DNA from: Bostrychus sinensis
Taxonomy: Eukaryota; Chordata; Actinopteri; Gobiiformes; Eleotridae
Assembly (NCBI GenBank): GCA_020698575.1
Contig: CM036247.1
Coordinates: forward strand, 28,124,431-28,188,430
Direction of reading: 5' to 3'
DNA length: 64,000 nt
The translations under genes and the position numbers were made by a program. Each line of letters opens with the position of its first letter. Position 1 is the stretch's first letter. This document shows, piece by piece, positions 22,873 to 34,410 of the stretch. The notes under the pieces were generated by a model. The model saw only the letters and a program-made list of their open reading frames with translations. It made no database searches and had not been told where the DNA came from.

Positions 22873-24320
22873 ATAGTCATTTTTAATGCAGCTACAAGCC
22901 AGACCACATTTTGTGCTAGTCCCCAGCCTGGATAATTGGAGAGAGTGAAAAAAGGTCATCCAGCCTACAACCAAAGTAAATTATTAATACTGTATTGCTG
23001 GGGACAGATGGAAGAATACAGAATAATGAATAAAATGAAAGCACGTGAACACAACAAAGTCAGAAGTACACATTCCTAATGCAACATTCTTACCTTAATT
23101 AAAGCTTCAGAGTGAGTGTGATGACTAAAGAAAATGTTGCAGGGTAAATAAAGCCCCCTGCACCTCCCCCTGGCATATCTGGATGGAGAAAAAAACAGCC
23201 TTGCAAGAAAGGGAGCACTGATGCAAATGCAAGTCCCAGTAAGCCAACAACACGCCAGTTTTATTTCTCAGATGTTCATCAGGACAAAGCAACTAAAAGG
23301 CAAAGGGAACCTTTGTAAAGCTGAGCGAGAGGTCACACAGCATGACAACCAGGTTTTACAGCTAGGCAGAGCGCCATTGCCAAAAAAATGTGTAAAAAAA
23401 ACAGCAAAAAAAATGCAAAGTTGCATGAATCCACTTTAAGACATTGAAGGCCAAAACAACCAACTAATAATAAGTTAGCTAGTGACTCAAATGACATGTC
23501 TTGGTCATGGTAAAATTTTTTGAAAGTCACCCTACAATGATCTTTGTGTTCAGTCTAATTTATTTACATGTGTTACATGGTGCCACTGTCTGACATTGGA
23601 GGATGCTCAGAGTGCTTTGTCCTACTTTAATCTATGTATGATGGCTTGAGTTAGATGTGCTGTAAAACTCCAACACGACAACCGGACCAAGACAATAGTA
23701 CAGATTCCTCATCTCTCTCCTTGCATGTAAGCATACTCACAGAAAGGCAGAACCCCCCCCCCCCCATCCCAACTGCACATCAGACCCACAGGGGATGTCT
23801 CTCTGTCGGCGAGGGGGGGCAGGACCAGACCAGGGGGTGGGACTTTGTGGATTACTGTCAGTCCATCAGTCAGGCACGCGCCTCCGGGATGTGTTCATTA
23901 GGCTTTAACTACCGGATCTGTCCTTGTCTCCAGCCTCTGCGTGTCATTGTCTGCCGTAGATTGCGTGTCTGTACAGTATATTTATGCATGTGTCGACTCG
24001 GATCACAGCACTGTATATGTGTGTGCAGGGGGTTAAATGTGTTTTGACATTGGGCAATAGCTTGTAATTACAGATAATGGACACCAGTATTACATTTTAG
24101 ATGGATTGGATTATGTTATGCTCTTAACAACTATGATGCTCATGCTAGTTAGAAACTAACATTATCTTGTGTAGTTTGTCAATAGAACTTGCTCCTGTGT
24201 GTCTTCTTTGTCCTTTTTCAGTCACATGACCTCGAGCTGACAAATACACACCTGTCGTCAATTGCACTCAGCTGGAAAGATGAGAACGGAGAGTGACCAC
24301 TCTGGTACAATCCATTCATT
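22873..24320. other. Intergenic with octamer and duplicated GC-rich block
   Basis: No gene. An exact octamer ATGCAAAT is at 23221-23228. The second GC-rich block is at 23763-23843. At 24220-24275 three E-boxes (CACATG, CACCTG, CAGCTG) fall within about 55 bases. Confidence 0.4.
23763..23843 (+). repeat. GC-rich duplicated block, copy 2
   Basis: Counterpart of 22461-22538, about 1.3 kb downstream in the same orientation, differing by scattered substitutions and small indels. Confidence 0.8.
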
Positions 24321-24339
24321 GCTGCTGGTTAGTTGTTAG

Positions 24340-24672
24340 TTGATTATTATCTCCACCAGGGAAGTGTTTTTGTTGGCTTTGGTTTGTTCGTTGGCTTGGC
24401 AGCAAAGGAACATAAGGCTCAAGTAACAAATATATAATTTCTGGTATAACAAATATATAATTTCTGGCGTGGATCCTGAACATCGTCTGGATCCAAGAAT
24501 TTTTTTAACAATTCTGTACCGTTACAAGATACAACCAAAGATACTAACTCCAGTCAGTAGGGGTCAGTAAAGGAACAAATGATTCATTTTAGTGGCTTCT
24601 TTACCTTTGTGAGAAATAAGGGTTTGTAGACGGGTAGATAGCATTTACCCCAGAACTAAAAGATCCCCCAGT
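24340..24672 (+). mobile_element. Dispersed repeat with tRNA-like 3' part, copy 1
   Basis: Shares AACAATTCTGTACC, CAGTAAAGGAACAAATG, TAGTGG and GATAGCATTTACCCC with 34150-34410. The last part matches a tRNA-like head (compare 47097-47230, GTGGCTCAGTGGATAGA). Probably an old SINE nested in or fused to another repeat. Confidence 0.6.
24424..24467 (+). repeat. Two-unit tandem repeat, period 23 bp
   Basis: The words AACAAATATATAATTTCTGG at 24425-24444 and 24448-24467 are identical. They lie within a larger dispersed repeat. Confidence 0.9.
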
Positions 24673-25319
24673 CCAACTCTGTCAGCATTTTACTTTATAA
24701 TTGTAATGTAGAGCCAATGTGTTGTGTTCAACTGCTCTGGGCTAGTTAAGTCAGTATTATCAATGATATTTATAAATCAATTATTATTGAGAAAATTAGC
24801 CCAGTTTATTAGTTTTAGTGCTACAAACAACGAGATGCCTGTGCTGGATGCAACCTGCAGAAAAACCACTAGGATCACATTTGAGTTGATGGATTTGTGA
24901 GAGCAAATATGACATCAGAGCACATTCTTAAGTAAAAGTTTTTGGTAATGCATAACATACAGTTACAAAAAGTAAATTGCAACATTTACCTTTGATGAGA
25001 ACTTTCAGGTCATATTTGTGTAAAAGCCAATCTGTACTGTGCCCTCTCGAGGAGGGGAGGAGTACCAAGCAACCTACACGCACTTTCTGAGCAGGTATGT
25101 GAACAAGTAGGTGCTGCGACGTAATCACTGACACATGGCTTAACAACAAGTATATGTCCGGCCATAGACAGACCTGCCATTACACATCTTTATTGAAACA
25201 TAGGCATTAGTCTGACTAAGCTAACCTTACCACTCCATGCTGCTTTCTGCAACTTTTTGTACATCAGTGCTCCTGTCCTGCTATTACTTGCTCCCTAAAT
25301 TAGTTTCCCTAACGCCTCA
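24673..25319. other. Intergenic, no gene seen
   Basis: AT-rich sequence with nothing recognised. Confidence 0.5.
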
Positions 25320-25560
25320 CTATGTACCACAAGAGCTACTTTGTGCATTTGGGCTGCGCAGCGACAATGGTGGCGGTGCATGTGTGCCAGTAGTGCAGGG
25401 CTAGCGCTTGTGCGTGGTTAGCGAGGGTGATTGCCGTAATCAGCTGGGGCCGCTAATCAGGGTTTGTTCGTCAGTGGCCTGATGAGGGGCGATGAGGGCC
25501 GCTGATTGTAATGCCATGCTTTGATCGGTCTCGACTACAGAGAATCATTATCATACTTTT
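25320..25560. promoter_or_regulatory. Candidate enhancer island
   Basis: GC-richer, repeat-free block with GTGATTGCCGTAATCAG, CGCTAATCAG and CTGATT words, i.e. several homeodomain-type sites (TAATCAG at 25438-25444 and 25454-25460). Typical of vertebrate developmental enhancers by composition, but not tested. Confidence 0.35.
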
Positions 25561-25899
25561 TTTTCCCCTTTTTGAATTCCCACTTTTGAAAATGAGATTG
25601 CCAAAGTGTAAACAAACAATGTAAACACCGCAATTCCATATGATTCTCAGCAAGCCAATGGGGAAGATAGTAAGATCAAGAAGACATTATTATTTTATTG
25701 GATATTTTCATTCCAGTGGACGCCTGGATGACAATGTGTTATATATCACTATTTAGGTGTCAGAGTCACCCCATCAAATACAATGCAAAGGGGGAGGCAG
25801 TATAGAGGTTATAGAGATATAGTTATGTGATTGGTTGGGGGCTGGAAAGGCAAATGTGACCCCTCGCGTTCATATCTTGTCACACACCGCCTTGCATCC

Positions 25900-26200
25900 G
25901 ATTTTATTTTTTACCCTTCTTTTTATGCAAGGGGGGGCTGCATCGGCGCTATTATGGCTGCCTCATCAGCCAAGTCCCTACAAGGCCTGATACAAATTAA
26001 TTAACCTAATTAGGGAGTGTGATTGCGGGTGTGATTATAGGGGCTGGGGAGGGGATGGCGGGAGCAAGGGGGGGCTGAAGGGGGGGCTGGTTCTCTGAGG
26101 TGGGGGTGTGCTGGCAGTCAGGGCCCGGGCCATGATGAGCCGCGAGGTGTGGGATAGCAGCCAAGACGCTCTGCATGGCTAATGAGAGAGGCTCCCCATC
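25900..26200. promoter_or_regulatory. Candidate enhancer island
   Basis: Contains AATTAATTAACCTAATTAG at 25996-26014 (clustered homeodomain cores) and GTGTGATT twice (26017-26024 and 26029-26036). The surrounding 300 bp is GC-rich and lacks recognisable repeats. Confidence 0.35.
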
Positions 26201-26744
26201 CACTCTCCACCTCTTATTTACCTCACTTCTGTTCTTTATAAAAACCTATCTCTGTTTTTTTTTAACTCTTGCCTGAGGGTTACTCCAATAATTTCATCAT
26301 TATTCTGTACAAAACTCTGATGTGTTTTCAGGAGATTATACGCTCTGTCAATTTTACCCTACTTTGTTTTTGTTTTGATGACTCTGATGTAGGGATTTTC
26401 ACTAGGGCACCTGTTGTATTAAAAAGGAAACAATAATTAAAATTCTGTTTAATAACTGTTTCAGATAACAGTTTACTCAAATGGAATGAGTTTGTCATTT
26501 ATAATTAGTTATATTACTTCCTGTGAACTCAACATTTCTAATCTTTACCATTTGGGTTGTTCATAGATAATAGCATAGTAGGTGCCTGCAAAGTGTAAAA
26601 ATATTTGGTGGAGGGAGTGTTGCTAATAGAGATCAATGGTGCCACTAGGTTCTGCCAAAAAGTATACAGTGCAACTTTAAGGCCACTTTTTTGATTACTC
26701 TAGAAAATAGCTTACATGATCTTTCATTTGCATGTAGGTTTGCA
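26201..26744. other. Intergenic, no gene seen
   Basis: AT-rich. The octamer ATTTGCAT at 26726-26733 lies at the edge of the SINE fragment that follows. Confidence 0.45.
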
Positions 26745-26825
26745 GGGGGCATGGTGGCAGAGTGGTTAGTGCTCTTGCCTCTCAGCAAGGAGATTATGGG
26801 TTTGATCCTCGGGCCGGATAACGGA
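26745..26825 (+). mobile_element. tRNA-derived SINE head fragment
   Basis: GGTGGCAGAGTGGTTAG (A box), CTTGCCTCTCAGCAAGGAG and GGGTTTGATCCTCGGGCCGG (B box) are the head of a very common fish SINE. The tail is missing. This is not a tRNA gene: no acceptor stem closes. Confidence 0.75.
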
Positions 26826-28930
26826 CAAACTAAAAGTGACAAATATTTTTGATTGTTAAGAGAGAAAAATTAAATCTGTACTTATTGCTCCAAAGAGTGG
26901 ACATGCATGCCCCGCTATGTTAGATACAGCTAACATAACACAGTGGACAGCACCAGTTAGTCTTTGAGAAAGAGATGTTCTAAAACTCATAAAAGCAAAT
27001 AAGTGTGTTAAACAATTGTTGCACTTTACAAAGCATGGTCAGGTTGTGTCCTAGCCACCGCCTCAACCAAAGTGTCCATCTAAATGGCAATTATTAACTC
27101 CCACTCAACACATCCAACAGCTGCATCCAGGGATAGCACAATATGAATAATCAAAACTAGTGCCTCAGCGCAGGATGTTATTGTGATACTTGTATGTCTG
27201 TATATGATAAGATGTGCCAGTATATTACTTAAGAATGAGAACAAGACTGATATACCTAAGCTATGGGGACTGCTGTTTAATGGGACCAAGTTGAGTACGG
27301 AAACAAGGAGAGTCAGCACCAAGAGATAACAATACGCTCTACTAATTTCAATTAAAACAATGCCATGCTCTGTGCACAACAATCTCCTACACTCCTGAAG
27401 CATGAGCTTACTGCGGTTTACACACATATAACCTTTATTCTATAGCAATTACACCATCAGTAGCTATATGGGTATTTTCAAGTATTTTTCATTGTTATCT
27501 GTTCTAAGCCGAAGGTCAAAGCCACGTGGTCAGTGTTATCTATATTCACCACATTGGCTTAAAAACTCATGGATATTTTTGACTATTTCCAAAAGTCATC
27601 CTTTTTCTTGCCGCTGTGTGCAGTGCGGCAGTCCCCGTTGTTCACTTTACTCCCCGCAAGGAACAGATCTACCCTCTGGGAAGGCACAGTCTCACACTAT
27701 TTCTCATCTTTGGGTATGCACAGGGAATCACGGCTTTACACACAGATGCACACGCTACGCCACCACCACCACCACCAGCGCACACTAGAGGAGCAATATT
27801 TAAATCTCCTTCTATTTGTATTGGAAACAGAACAAAGATATTCTTCAGACCCAAGCAAAATGTGTTTTCTTGCCGGCATCAGCAATTCTAATGTTTCTAA
27901 TGAGTCGGAGAAAAAGAGGCTGGAAGCAGTTAGGTATCAGTAAATAATAAAAAAAAAAAAAGAAAGTATCAAGGGGAGTTTGTTAGAAGTGCAGTTTGGG
28001 TTCCTCAAAGAGTGGGAACCAATGCCATGGCTGTCCACTGATTGCAATGTCACCTTTGAATACCGTGCGCCATACGTTTTGCATGGCCCGTTTGATTTCT
28101 AGATTGTGCCTTTAGCTTTTGCGCTCATGTTGGCTCTATCTCTTCTTTATGGTGGTGCCGCTCAGCCTCCTCTTCCTCCCTCCTCCTTCCGTTTCCCCTT
28201 GTGCACATTTCTCAGTTTGTGCCTCAGTATCAGTTGCAGGCATGTGATTAGGAAGCCACAAGCAGACAGTGATAGGGACGTGTTGGTATCGCCGCTCTAA
28301 TCTGGAGCCCCGGGAAAAAAAAGGCCCTACTGTTTTTTGCCCCCTCTCTCAAGGTTTCTGCATTGTAAATGACTTCAAGGCTCTTCCGCATATGTAGGCA
28401 AAGATACAGAGATATTGGACCAGGCAGAACAATGTATGAAACGTGAGAGAATATACACAGGAAATTTTAAGAAGCTATTGATGTGATTGTGTGTTAGGGA
28501 GCCACAAATCTCTGACTCTTTATTCTAACTTTCGTTCACTATTAGCATTTTAGATTCACTCATTGACCTCTCTGGATGGTTAGAGGTGAGAGATGGTGAG
28601 AGAATCCGTGGTAACTCAGGGAGGGTGTGCAGACTTCACAAAGAAAGACTGTCGCAGAGCAGCTTAGGTTTTCCTGTGAGTTCCAAAAACATACATTTTG
28701 CATCAATAGCAGCCCTGCAAAACAAAAGAAAATAGATCAGACGATGAGTTCATTAATGCAATAAATCTTTATGGCACATAGTGGGGTCAAACAAGAAAAC
28801 ATTATTGTGCTTCTCTTATAGCAGTTCTCAGTGTTTGTTTACTTTAGGCACCAAACACTCAAAGCACAAGGCACTCTTTACCCTCTCAAGGGTGATGGAC
28901 AGTTCATGGGAGTTTACACAAGTTCCAATA
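26826..28930. other. Intergenic, no gene seen
   Basis: Overlapping short ORFs at 27.5-27.9 kb include a (CAC)n run and show no domain. The segment 27995-28310 is GC-richer with CTTTGAA/CTTTGAT words and could be regulatory. Confidence 0.4.
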
Positions 28931-28935
28931 AGTCT

Positions 28936-29062
28936 TTTGTAGATCTGGAGAAGGCCTTCGACCATGTACCTAATGACATCCTGTTGGCAGAAGTACGGTG
29001 TCTGGTTTCCTATGTCGAAGGCTGTCTAGTCTGTAGACCTAGAGAAGGAGCGAGCTGCAATG
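28936..29062 (+). pseudogene. LINE reverse-transcriptase fragment
   Basis: Translates to FVDLEKAFDHVPNDIL, the RT domain 'DLEKAFDxVP' motif of non-LTR retrotransposons. The following DNA still resembles the LINE but reads through in-frame only briefly. The YxDD box is absent. Part of the same element as 29258-29329. Confidence 0.8.
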
Positions 29063-29257
29063 CAAAGCTCTTTATTTAGTGGTTGATTTACAAACTTTCA
29101 CATACGTTTGTGAGCAGTAGGTTATTTGAAATAACCCACAGCTAATGGCTGACCTAAATGGATAGGATCTCAGTCAAAATGTTTTTTTTTTCTATTGAAG
29201 ACTTGATGCTCCCTCTGAGATAATAACAGGAGCTCTGTCTCTTGGGAAGAACTCTGA

Positions 29258-29329
29258 GAAGAGCCGCTGCTCCGCCATAACAGGAGGAACCTGCTGAGGA
29301 GGCTCAGGCACCTGTTCAAGACGACCTAC
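29258..29329 (+). pseudogene. LINE 3' coding fragment
   Basis: Translates to EEPLLRHNRRNLLRRLRHLF, close to the 'EPLLLRIERSQLRWxGHL' stretch near the C-terminus of fish LINE ORF2. The distance to the RT fragment is far too short, so most of the element is deleted. Confidence 0.7.
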
Positions 29330-29547
29330 ACAATGGAGGCATTGTCTCTCTGCTAAACTGAAGAACTCACAAAGGAAAGTTATAAAATCCCATTTCACAC
29401 ACTGGAATGCTGTTTTGTCTTATGATGAATGTACATGGAGCCCTTTGAATGTTGATGCAAGTCTTTGTCCTTACTGTATGTTTTGATGTTCTGATTATTT
29501 GTATTCTACATGCATTCAGAGGGCATTTGCATCAGAAAGTAGGTGAT

Positions 29548-29605
<58 letters not shown>

Positions 29606-30462
29606 GTGTGCGTGTGTGAGCATGTGTGAGTGCGTGCATGCATGTGTGTGTGTGTGTGTGCATGACAACCGTGTGGAGACCAAGGGCTCTAGTGATTACT
29701 CGGGCCTTTGAGGAGGCCCTGTCTCTGGGCTGCTGTACTCTCCTCACTGATAAGCAGCGGTGCTGTCAGAGCTCAGGTAAATACGCCACTTAAGGATTCC
29801 TCTCTCATTTGGTAGTCACACTTACACTTTAATTAAAGCCAGGCACAGAGAGGGAGCGAGAGTGATAGCCCCGTGCTGAGCTGATGATATCAGGGGGTCT
29901 GGCGCAGGTAAACTGCTGGGACACACAAGGGTCTGGGAGTTGACCTGTGACCTATGAGGGGAATAGAGAATCTACAATGGAGAAGTTTGAATAACTGTCT
30001 TAGTCCTATTATAAGCGTTTTGAAATGTTTATTAGTTACTAGGATGGCAGTACTTCCTCCTTATTTTTAGACAAACAGACAAATATGTTGGGTCACTCTG
30101 CCTCTGACTTGTTGTTTTAGGCTGACACATAAAAAGTATATATTTGGTTGTAGCTTATGAGATGTTATTGTTACTGATTTGCGGAGGTGCATTTGCCAAA
30201 ACAGCGACACATTTTTACCATGTTTTGACAGCAATGGTTGGTTTGTTAGTTTGCTAGCAACATAACTCAAAAAATAATACTATGTTCTGGTTCAAAAACA
30301 AGTCCAAGTCTGGGCACTATATCTTTACTTCTTGTGAGATAGAGCCAAAGCTTTGGTAGAGGCTTACACTTTTTGAGCGCTTCTAGTTCTGACTTTGTTG
30401 TGTTCATATCATTTGCTTTTGTCTCAGTGTTACTGTTGATATTTAAGATGATTTTACTTGTA
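29330..30462. other. Intergenic; microsatellite plus candidate regulatory block
   Basis: The (GT)n tract at 29550-29660 is followed by a repeat-free GC-richer block at 29690-29930. That block has two CAGGTAAA words and TTTAATTAAAG. A SINE tail-like fragment (GGGCACTAT to GCTTCTAGTT) is at 30313-30390. Confidence 0.45.
29550..29660 (+). repeat. (GT)n microsatellite with CG and CA interruptions
   Basis: Dinucleotide tract of about 110 bases. Confidence 0.97.
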
Positions 30463-30911
30463 TTAAAGGGGCCATATTATGCTTTTATTCATATTTTTAA
30501 ACCAATCTTAGTAGGTTTTACAATCTTTAAAAATCTTTATCTGACTAAAAGTAAACAGTTTTATTAAGTACTCTATTGGTGCCATAGAAAAACTGGTGAA
30601 GAGATCTGCAGAGGGCAGCAGATCGTTGCGGTCTTTTGTACATAATCAAAGAAAAAGAGCACTTCACTTCCTCAAACTTTTTGTATGATGCCATTTTACA
30701 ACAGAATGAAAAATGGCTGTGAGGAATCAGTGGAAACAGAGCTGTACACTGTTTTTTAGATAAATGAATGAGAGCAGACTAATGTAGAGGGCTGGCTGAT
30801 TTGTCAGCTGCTTCCTGCAGTGGCAGGCGTTTGAGGAACAAAGCGTTTTCTACCATTAGACCATAATAGAAAGCTCAGAAAGGCCGATTTTGCATAATAT
30901 AGCCCCTTTAA
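30463..30911 (+). mobile_element. TTAA-flanked MITE, copy C (most complete)
   Basis: TTAA at 30463-30466 and 30908-30911. Left end AGGGGCCATATTATGC and right end GCATAATATAGCCCCT are inverted copies with one extra base. About 441 bp between the TTAA sites, no ORF. Defines the ends of the family also seen at 6206 and 16024. Confidence 0.9.
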
Positions 30912-32829
30912 ACACTAAAAATTTCATATAGTTCAATTCTGAACTATATGAAACTACTGGAGAAAGTGAGAAATCCAGTTAGAGGGCTTAAACAAACTAT
31001 GACCAACAGTCCAACAATGCATGCAAACATACAGACTGTAACTGTTTAAATGTGTCTATTGCACATGCATATGCAAAACCTGCTAAATTGTGTGTGTGTG
31101 TGTGTGTGTGTGAAGACGCTGTATGTTACTCTCACAGCTAAACAGCTGTAGTTGCGCTGCTATCAGATATTTATAAGCAGCTCATGAATATGGATGGGCA
31201 GCGAGATGGGACTGATGTTTGTCCTCTAAGAGGGGATGAAAGGAGAATGTGCTCCTTCCCTGAGAGACCCAGTCAGGGACGCTCCAGAGCAGGGAGCAGG
31301 GGAGCAGGGGAGCGGGGGACCAGGAGAACACTAGTAATGGGCTGGGTGCTAGTCGTATAGGACAGATGGTAAAATTTAATGAAATGTGATTCGGATAGTC
31401 AAGGCAAAGCATTTCCCTGAAGGCTTTCTAAATTGCAAACTTGTAGCGGAGTATTAAGACTGTCATTAGTGTGACTGTGCCTTTTTGATTTCTGCCTCTT
31501 TTTTCTCTCCATTCAACATCTCAACTGAGTTCATAAATGTTTTATTATTTGCAGATGCTGGAATTGGAATAAACAGTAATTCTATAGTGATTTTTGTCTT
31601 TTAGGAATAATTTTCATGTTTGCACCATTCTTGTGTCAATGTGGGTTTTTCAATGTTTATGTTTACACGCATCTCATGCATTTTCCTTCACAACCAATTC
31701 GAAATATATTACAAGATACACCATAATATAAGTGGGTTTAACATATATATTACATATTACCATCATTCTTAATTTTTGAATTAATCTCAGTTGGCACTAA
31801 CTGTACTGTAATTTAGGCCTACATTTAATTTTCCTGTGTGTCTGTCATTGCATTTCACTATTTTTTGAACAGCATTAACAGTTTTACCTCAAACTGCAGC
31901 TGCAAATCAATTTTGTTTTCAATCGAGTTATTAATTTTGGAAAATGTCAAAACTTTCTTTATTGTAACAGTAAATTTAGTAGAAATAGCACCCTCTAAGC
32001 ACTGCACCGTTTACTGTGTTGTGGCTAATGCAACTGCTAGTGCCCAGAGGAGCTTTAATATTGACAGGAGAGACTCTGCAGACACTAAAACACTAATAAT
32101 GACAGAGAAAGTTGTTTTACCTCGGTAATGCCTTGCTTTAGATGTTGCAACAGTTTGCAAAAATGAACAGTCATGTGGTAGACAGTGCTAACTTACGTAC
32201 TTTATTTATGTCTGCTAATTAGCCATGTGCTCTGGAGCTTAGTGTCTTTCAACAAAACTTTACATGGTGTATAAATGATTATAGCCCTGGACTTTAGAAG
32301 CTGAGAGGTTTAACACTAAAAGACATTTATGTCTTCACTGATGTTGCTTTGAGTGTAATGCACACTGCTGCTACTATAGCTATGTAATATTCTCATAAAA
32401 AAATAACAAACCTCAATTTAAATAGCTTTTTATGTCAGACAACAAGAGAAAAAAATCTATTAAAATCGTAACATTTTTTTTTATTTTTTTTAGCCATATT
32501 GTCCTGCCCTACTGGCTATTTCTGCTTACACAGATTAAAAAAAGTCAAACATGTTTTAATTTAAAAAAATGTTATGGAATGTTTAACATGAGACAGCTCT
32601 GGCTCTAATCTAACACTAGAAATTTAATGTAAGCTAGAAACACATATTTAAAGTCAAGTTTTACTGTATTAATAGGTGGGAATAGGATTGGCACAGTGAT
32701 AGATATCAAGTTGGACATTTGGTTCAAACTACTGGCAAGAATATGTGTGCTTTACAAAAACATCTAAACAGAATGTGGCTATCTGCAAGTCAACTAATTA
32801 TAAGTACTTCAAGAAAAAACCTAAATTAC
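30912..32829. other. Intergenic, no gene seen
   Basis: AT-rich. (GT)n at 31089-31112. A short GC-richer patch at 31190-31330 with runs of GGGGAGCAG. Confidence 0.45.
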
Positions 32830-33290
32830 CAGAGCAAATAATGGCCACCTTTGTCCAAGCACTCATCCTGGTTCGAACAGCCAACAGTTGTTCAGGGACA
32901 TGCATAACTGACCTAAGTGTCCACAGTAGAGGTCACTGCTCTGAGGACAGGATCAGAGGACAGCGAGCGCAGGGCCAGGCAGAGCGGCTGTACTACAATG
33001 TACCTTTCAATGCTAATCACTGAGTCATCTATCAGCGCTAATACATGGGCGCTAAGCAACCTGTACATGCATTAGACCTCCCCAATTACCATAATGGGCT
33101 GGTTTTAATATGGCTAATAGGCTGGCACGACCTTGCCCATTCACTCAGCAGGTACATGCACCAGCCGCACTGAAATAGACATATTTAGAGGCTAAATGAC
33201 CATTAGAGACTTTTAGCTGTCATGGCTCTATGGTTATGCATAAAATGTACAGAGAGCGGTAAATGGCTGGACAAATGGGTAAATGGCCAA
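32830..33290. promoter_or_regulatory. Candidate enhancer island
   Basis: Repeat-free block dense in homeodomain cores (GCTAATCACTGAG, CGCTAATACATGG, CCAATTACCATAATGGG, GGCTAATAGGC) and a TTATGCATAA-like word near 33233. The density of such cores is high for its length. Enhancer function is inference. Confidence 0.4.
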
Positions 33291-34149
33291 CAGGAGTATT
33301 TACAGAAAACTCTCTTTTTCAATAACAAGTAGTAGTATAAAGACAAGAATGCATATTTAGTTTGCTCTTTTTAATAAACAAAAAGTCATATTATGTGGTA
33401 GCCTGTACTACAAAGCAGGTTAGCGAAGGAACTTGACGTTAACCATGGGTTACTAGTAACACAAAACTGGTTCACTTTGTATTAAGAAAGATCTCACTGG
33501 CTGAACACCAAAATACCAGAAAGATAGATAGCTTTATGACCAATTACAGACAAAAACTTTACTGCTGTTGACAAAGGAAAGATTCTACCAAGCAGCATGG
33601 CTGACTGGAACACAAATGCATAATAACTATAACATTGTAAAGTAAAATCCTCAAGTTGTTCAAAATAAAAGAGTCTGATCATGATTTTAAACACACCTCT
33701 CAAAGATAGCTCAAAACGTACTTGTCAAAGTTTGATGAAATTATCAAGAAAGGTTAGCAAGGCCGTTTCAAATTATATGTAGACGCACATACATAAGGCC
33801 CTACCAGCCACTGGGGAGGGGGGGTTTGTCCCATGTTCACCCTTGTCTGTAGAGAATTAGAATGACCTTCAATGCTTAAAAATAAATGTAGGATTTGGGA
33901 ATAAAATAAGCCACGTTGAGAAGCTGTGGCTAGTATTTTTGTGCCATTATTAGCTCAAAATGAATGTGTAATTTTAATATAAGAGGTTATAATGTCTGAA
34001 GCGTGTTTTGCTTGGGTAGTGTAGATGATTGTGGGATGTTCATGGATCATCTGAGGGATTAGGAATCTCTCCATGGGGCCCCCAACCTGCATCTTGCAAA
34101 GGGCCCCCACAAAGCCATAAACATCCCTAAAGGGCAGGAAGGAAAAAAA
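33291..34149. other. Intergenic, no gene seen
   Basis: No domain-bearing ORF and no clear repeat. Confidence 0.45.
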
Positions 34150-34410
34150 GTCATTTTTGGTGTAGATCTGAATTTTTAAACAATTCTGTACCATTGCGAG
34201 ATAGTGCCATAGTTAGTAACTCCAGGGACAAAGGTCAGTAAAGGAACAAATGTTTGGTTTTAGTGGATTATGAGATATAAGGTCAATGGATAGAGCATTT
34301 ATCCCTGGACTAGAAGATCCCTGGTTTGAGTCTTTGTCTGGACACTATATTTTGACCATTGATGAGGGCTAATGCCTTGGTAGAGGTCTGGCTCTCCAAG
34401 TGCTTCTGCA
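34150..34410 (+). mobile_element. Dispersed repeat with tRNA-like part, copy 2
   Basis: AACAATTCTGTACCATTGCG, GTCAGTAAAGGAACAAATG, GGATAGAGCATTTATCCC and CTGGTTTGAGTC (B box) match copy 1 at 24340-24672. Ends with CTTGGTAGAGGTCTGGCTC and AGTGCTTCT as at 30350-30388. Confidence 0.7.

Noticed and set aside
26745..26825. Possible tRNA gene
   Set aside because: A and B boxes are present, but the acceptor stem does not pair. It is a SINE head, as are 8121-8185, 22795-22872 and 47097-47160.
27468..27943. Three overlapping plus-strand ORFs of 91-124 codons
   Set aside because: All three frames are open together and include a (CAC)n run. No domain, splice context or start-codon support.
29532..29747. 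Minus-strand ORF made of His-Thr repeats
   Set aside because: It is the translation of the (GT)n microsatellite, not a protein.
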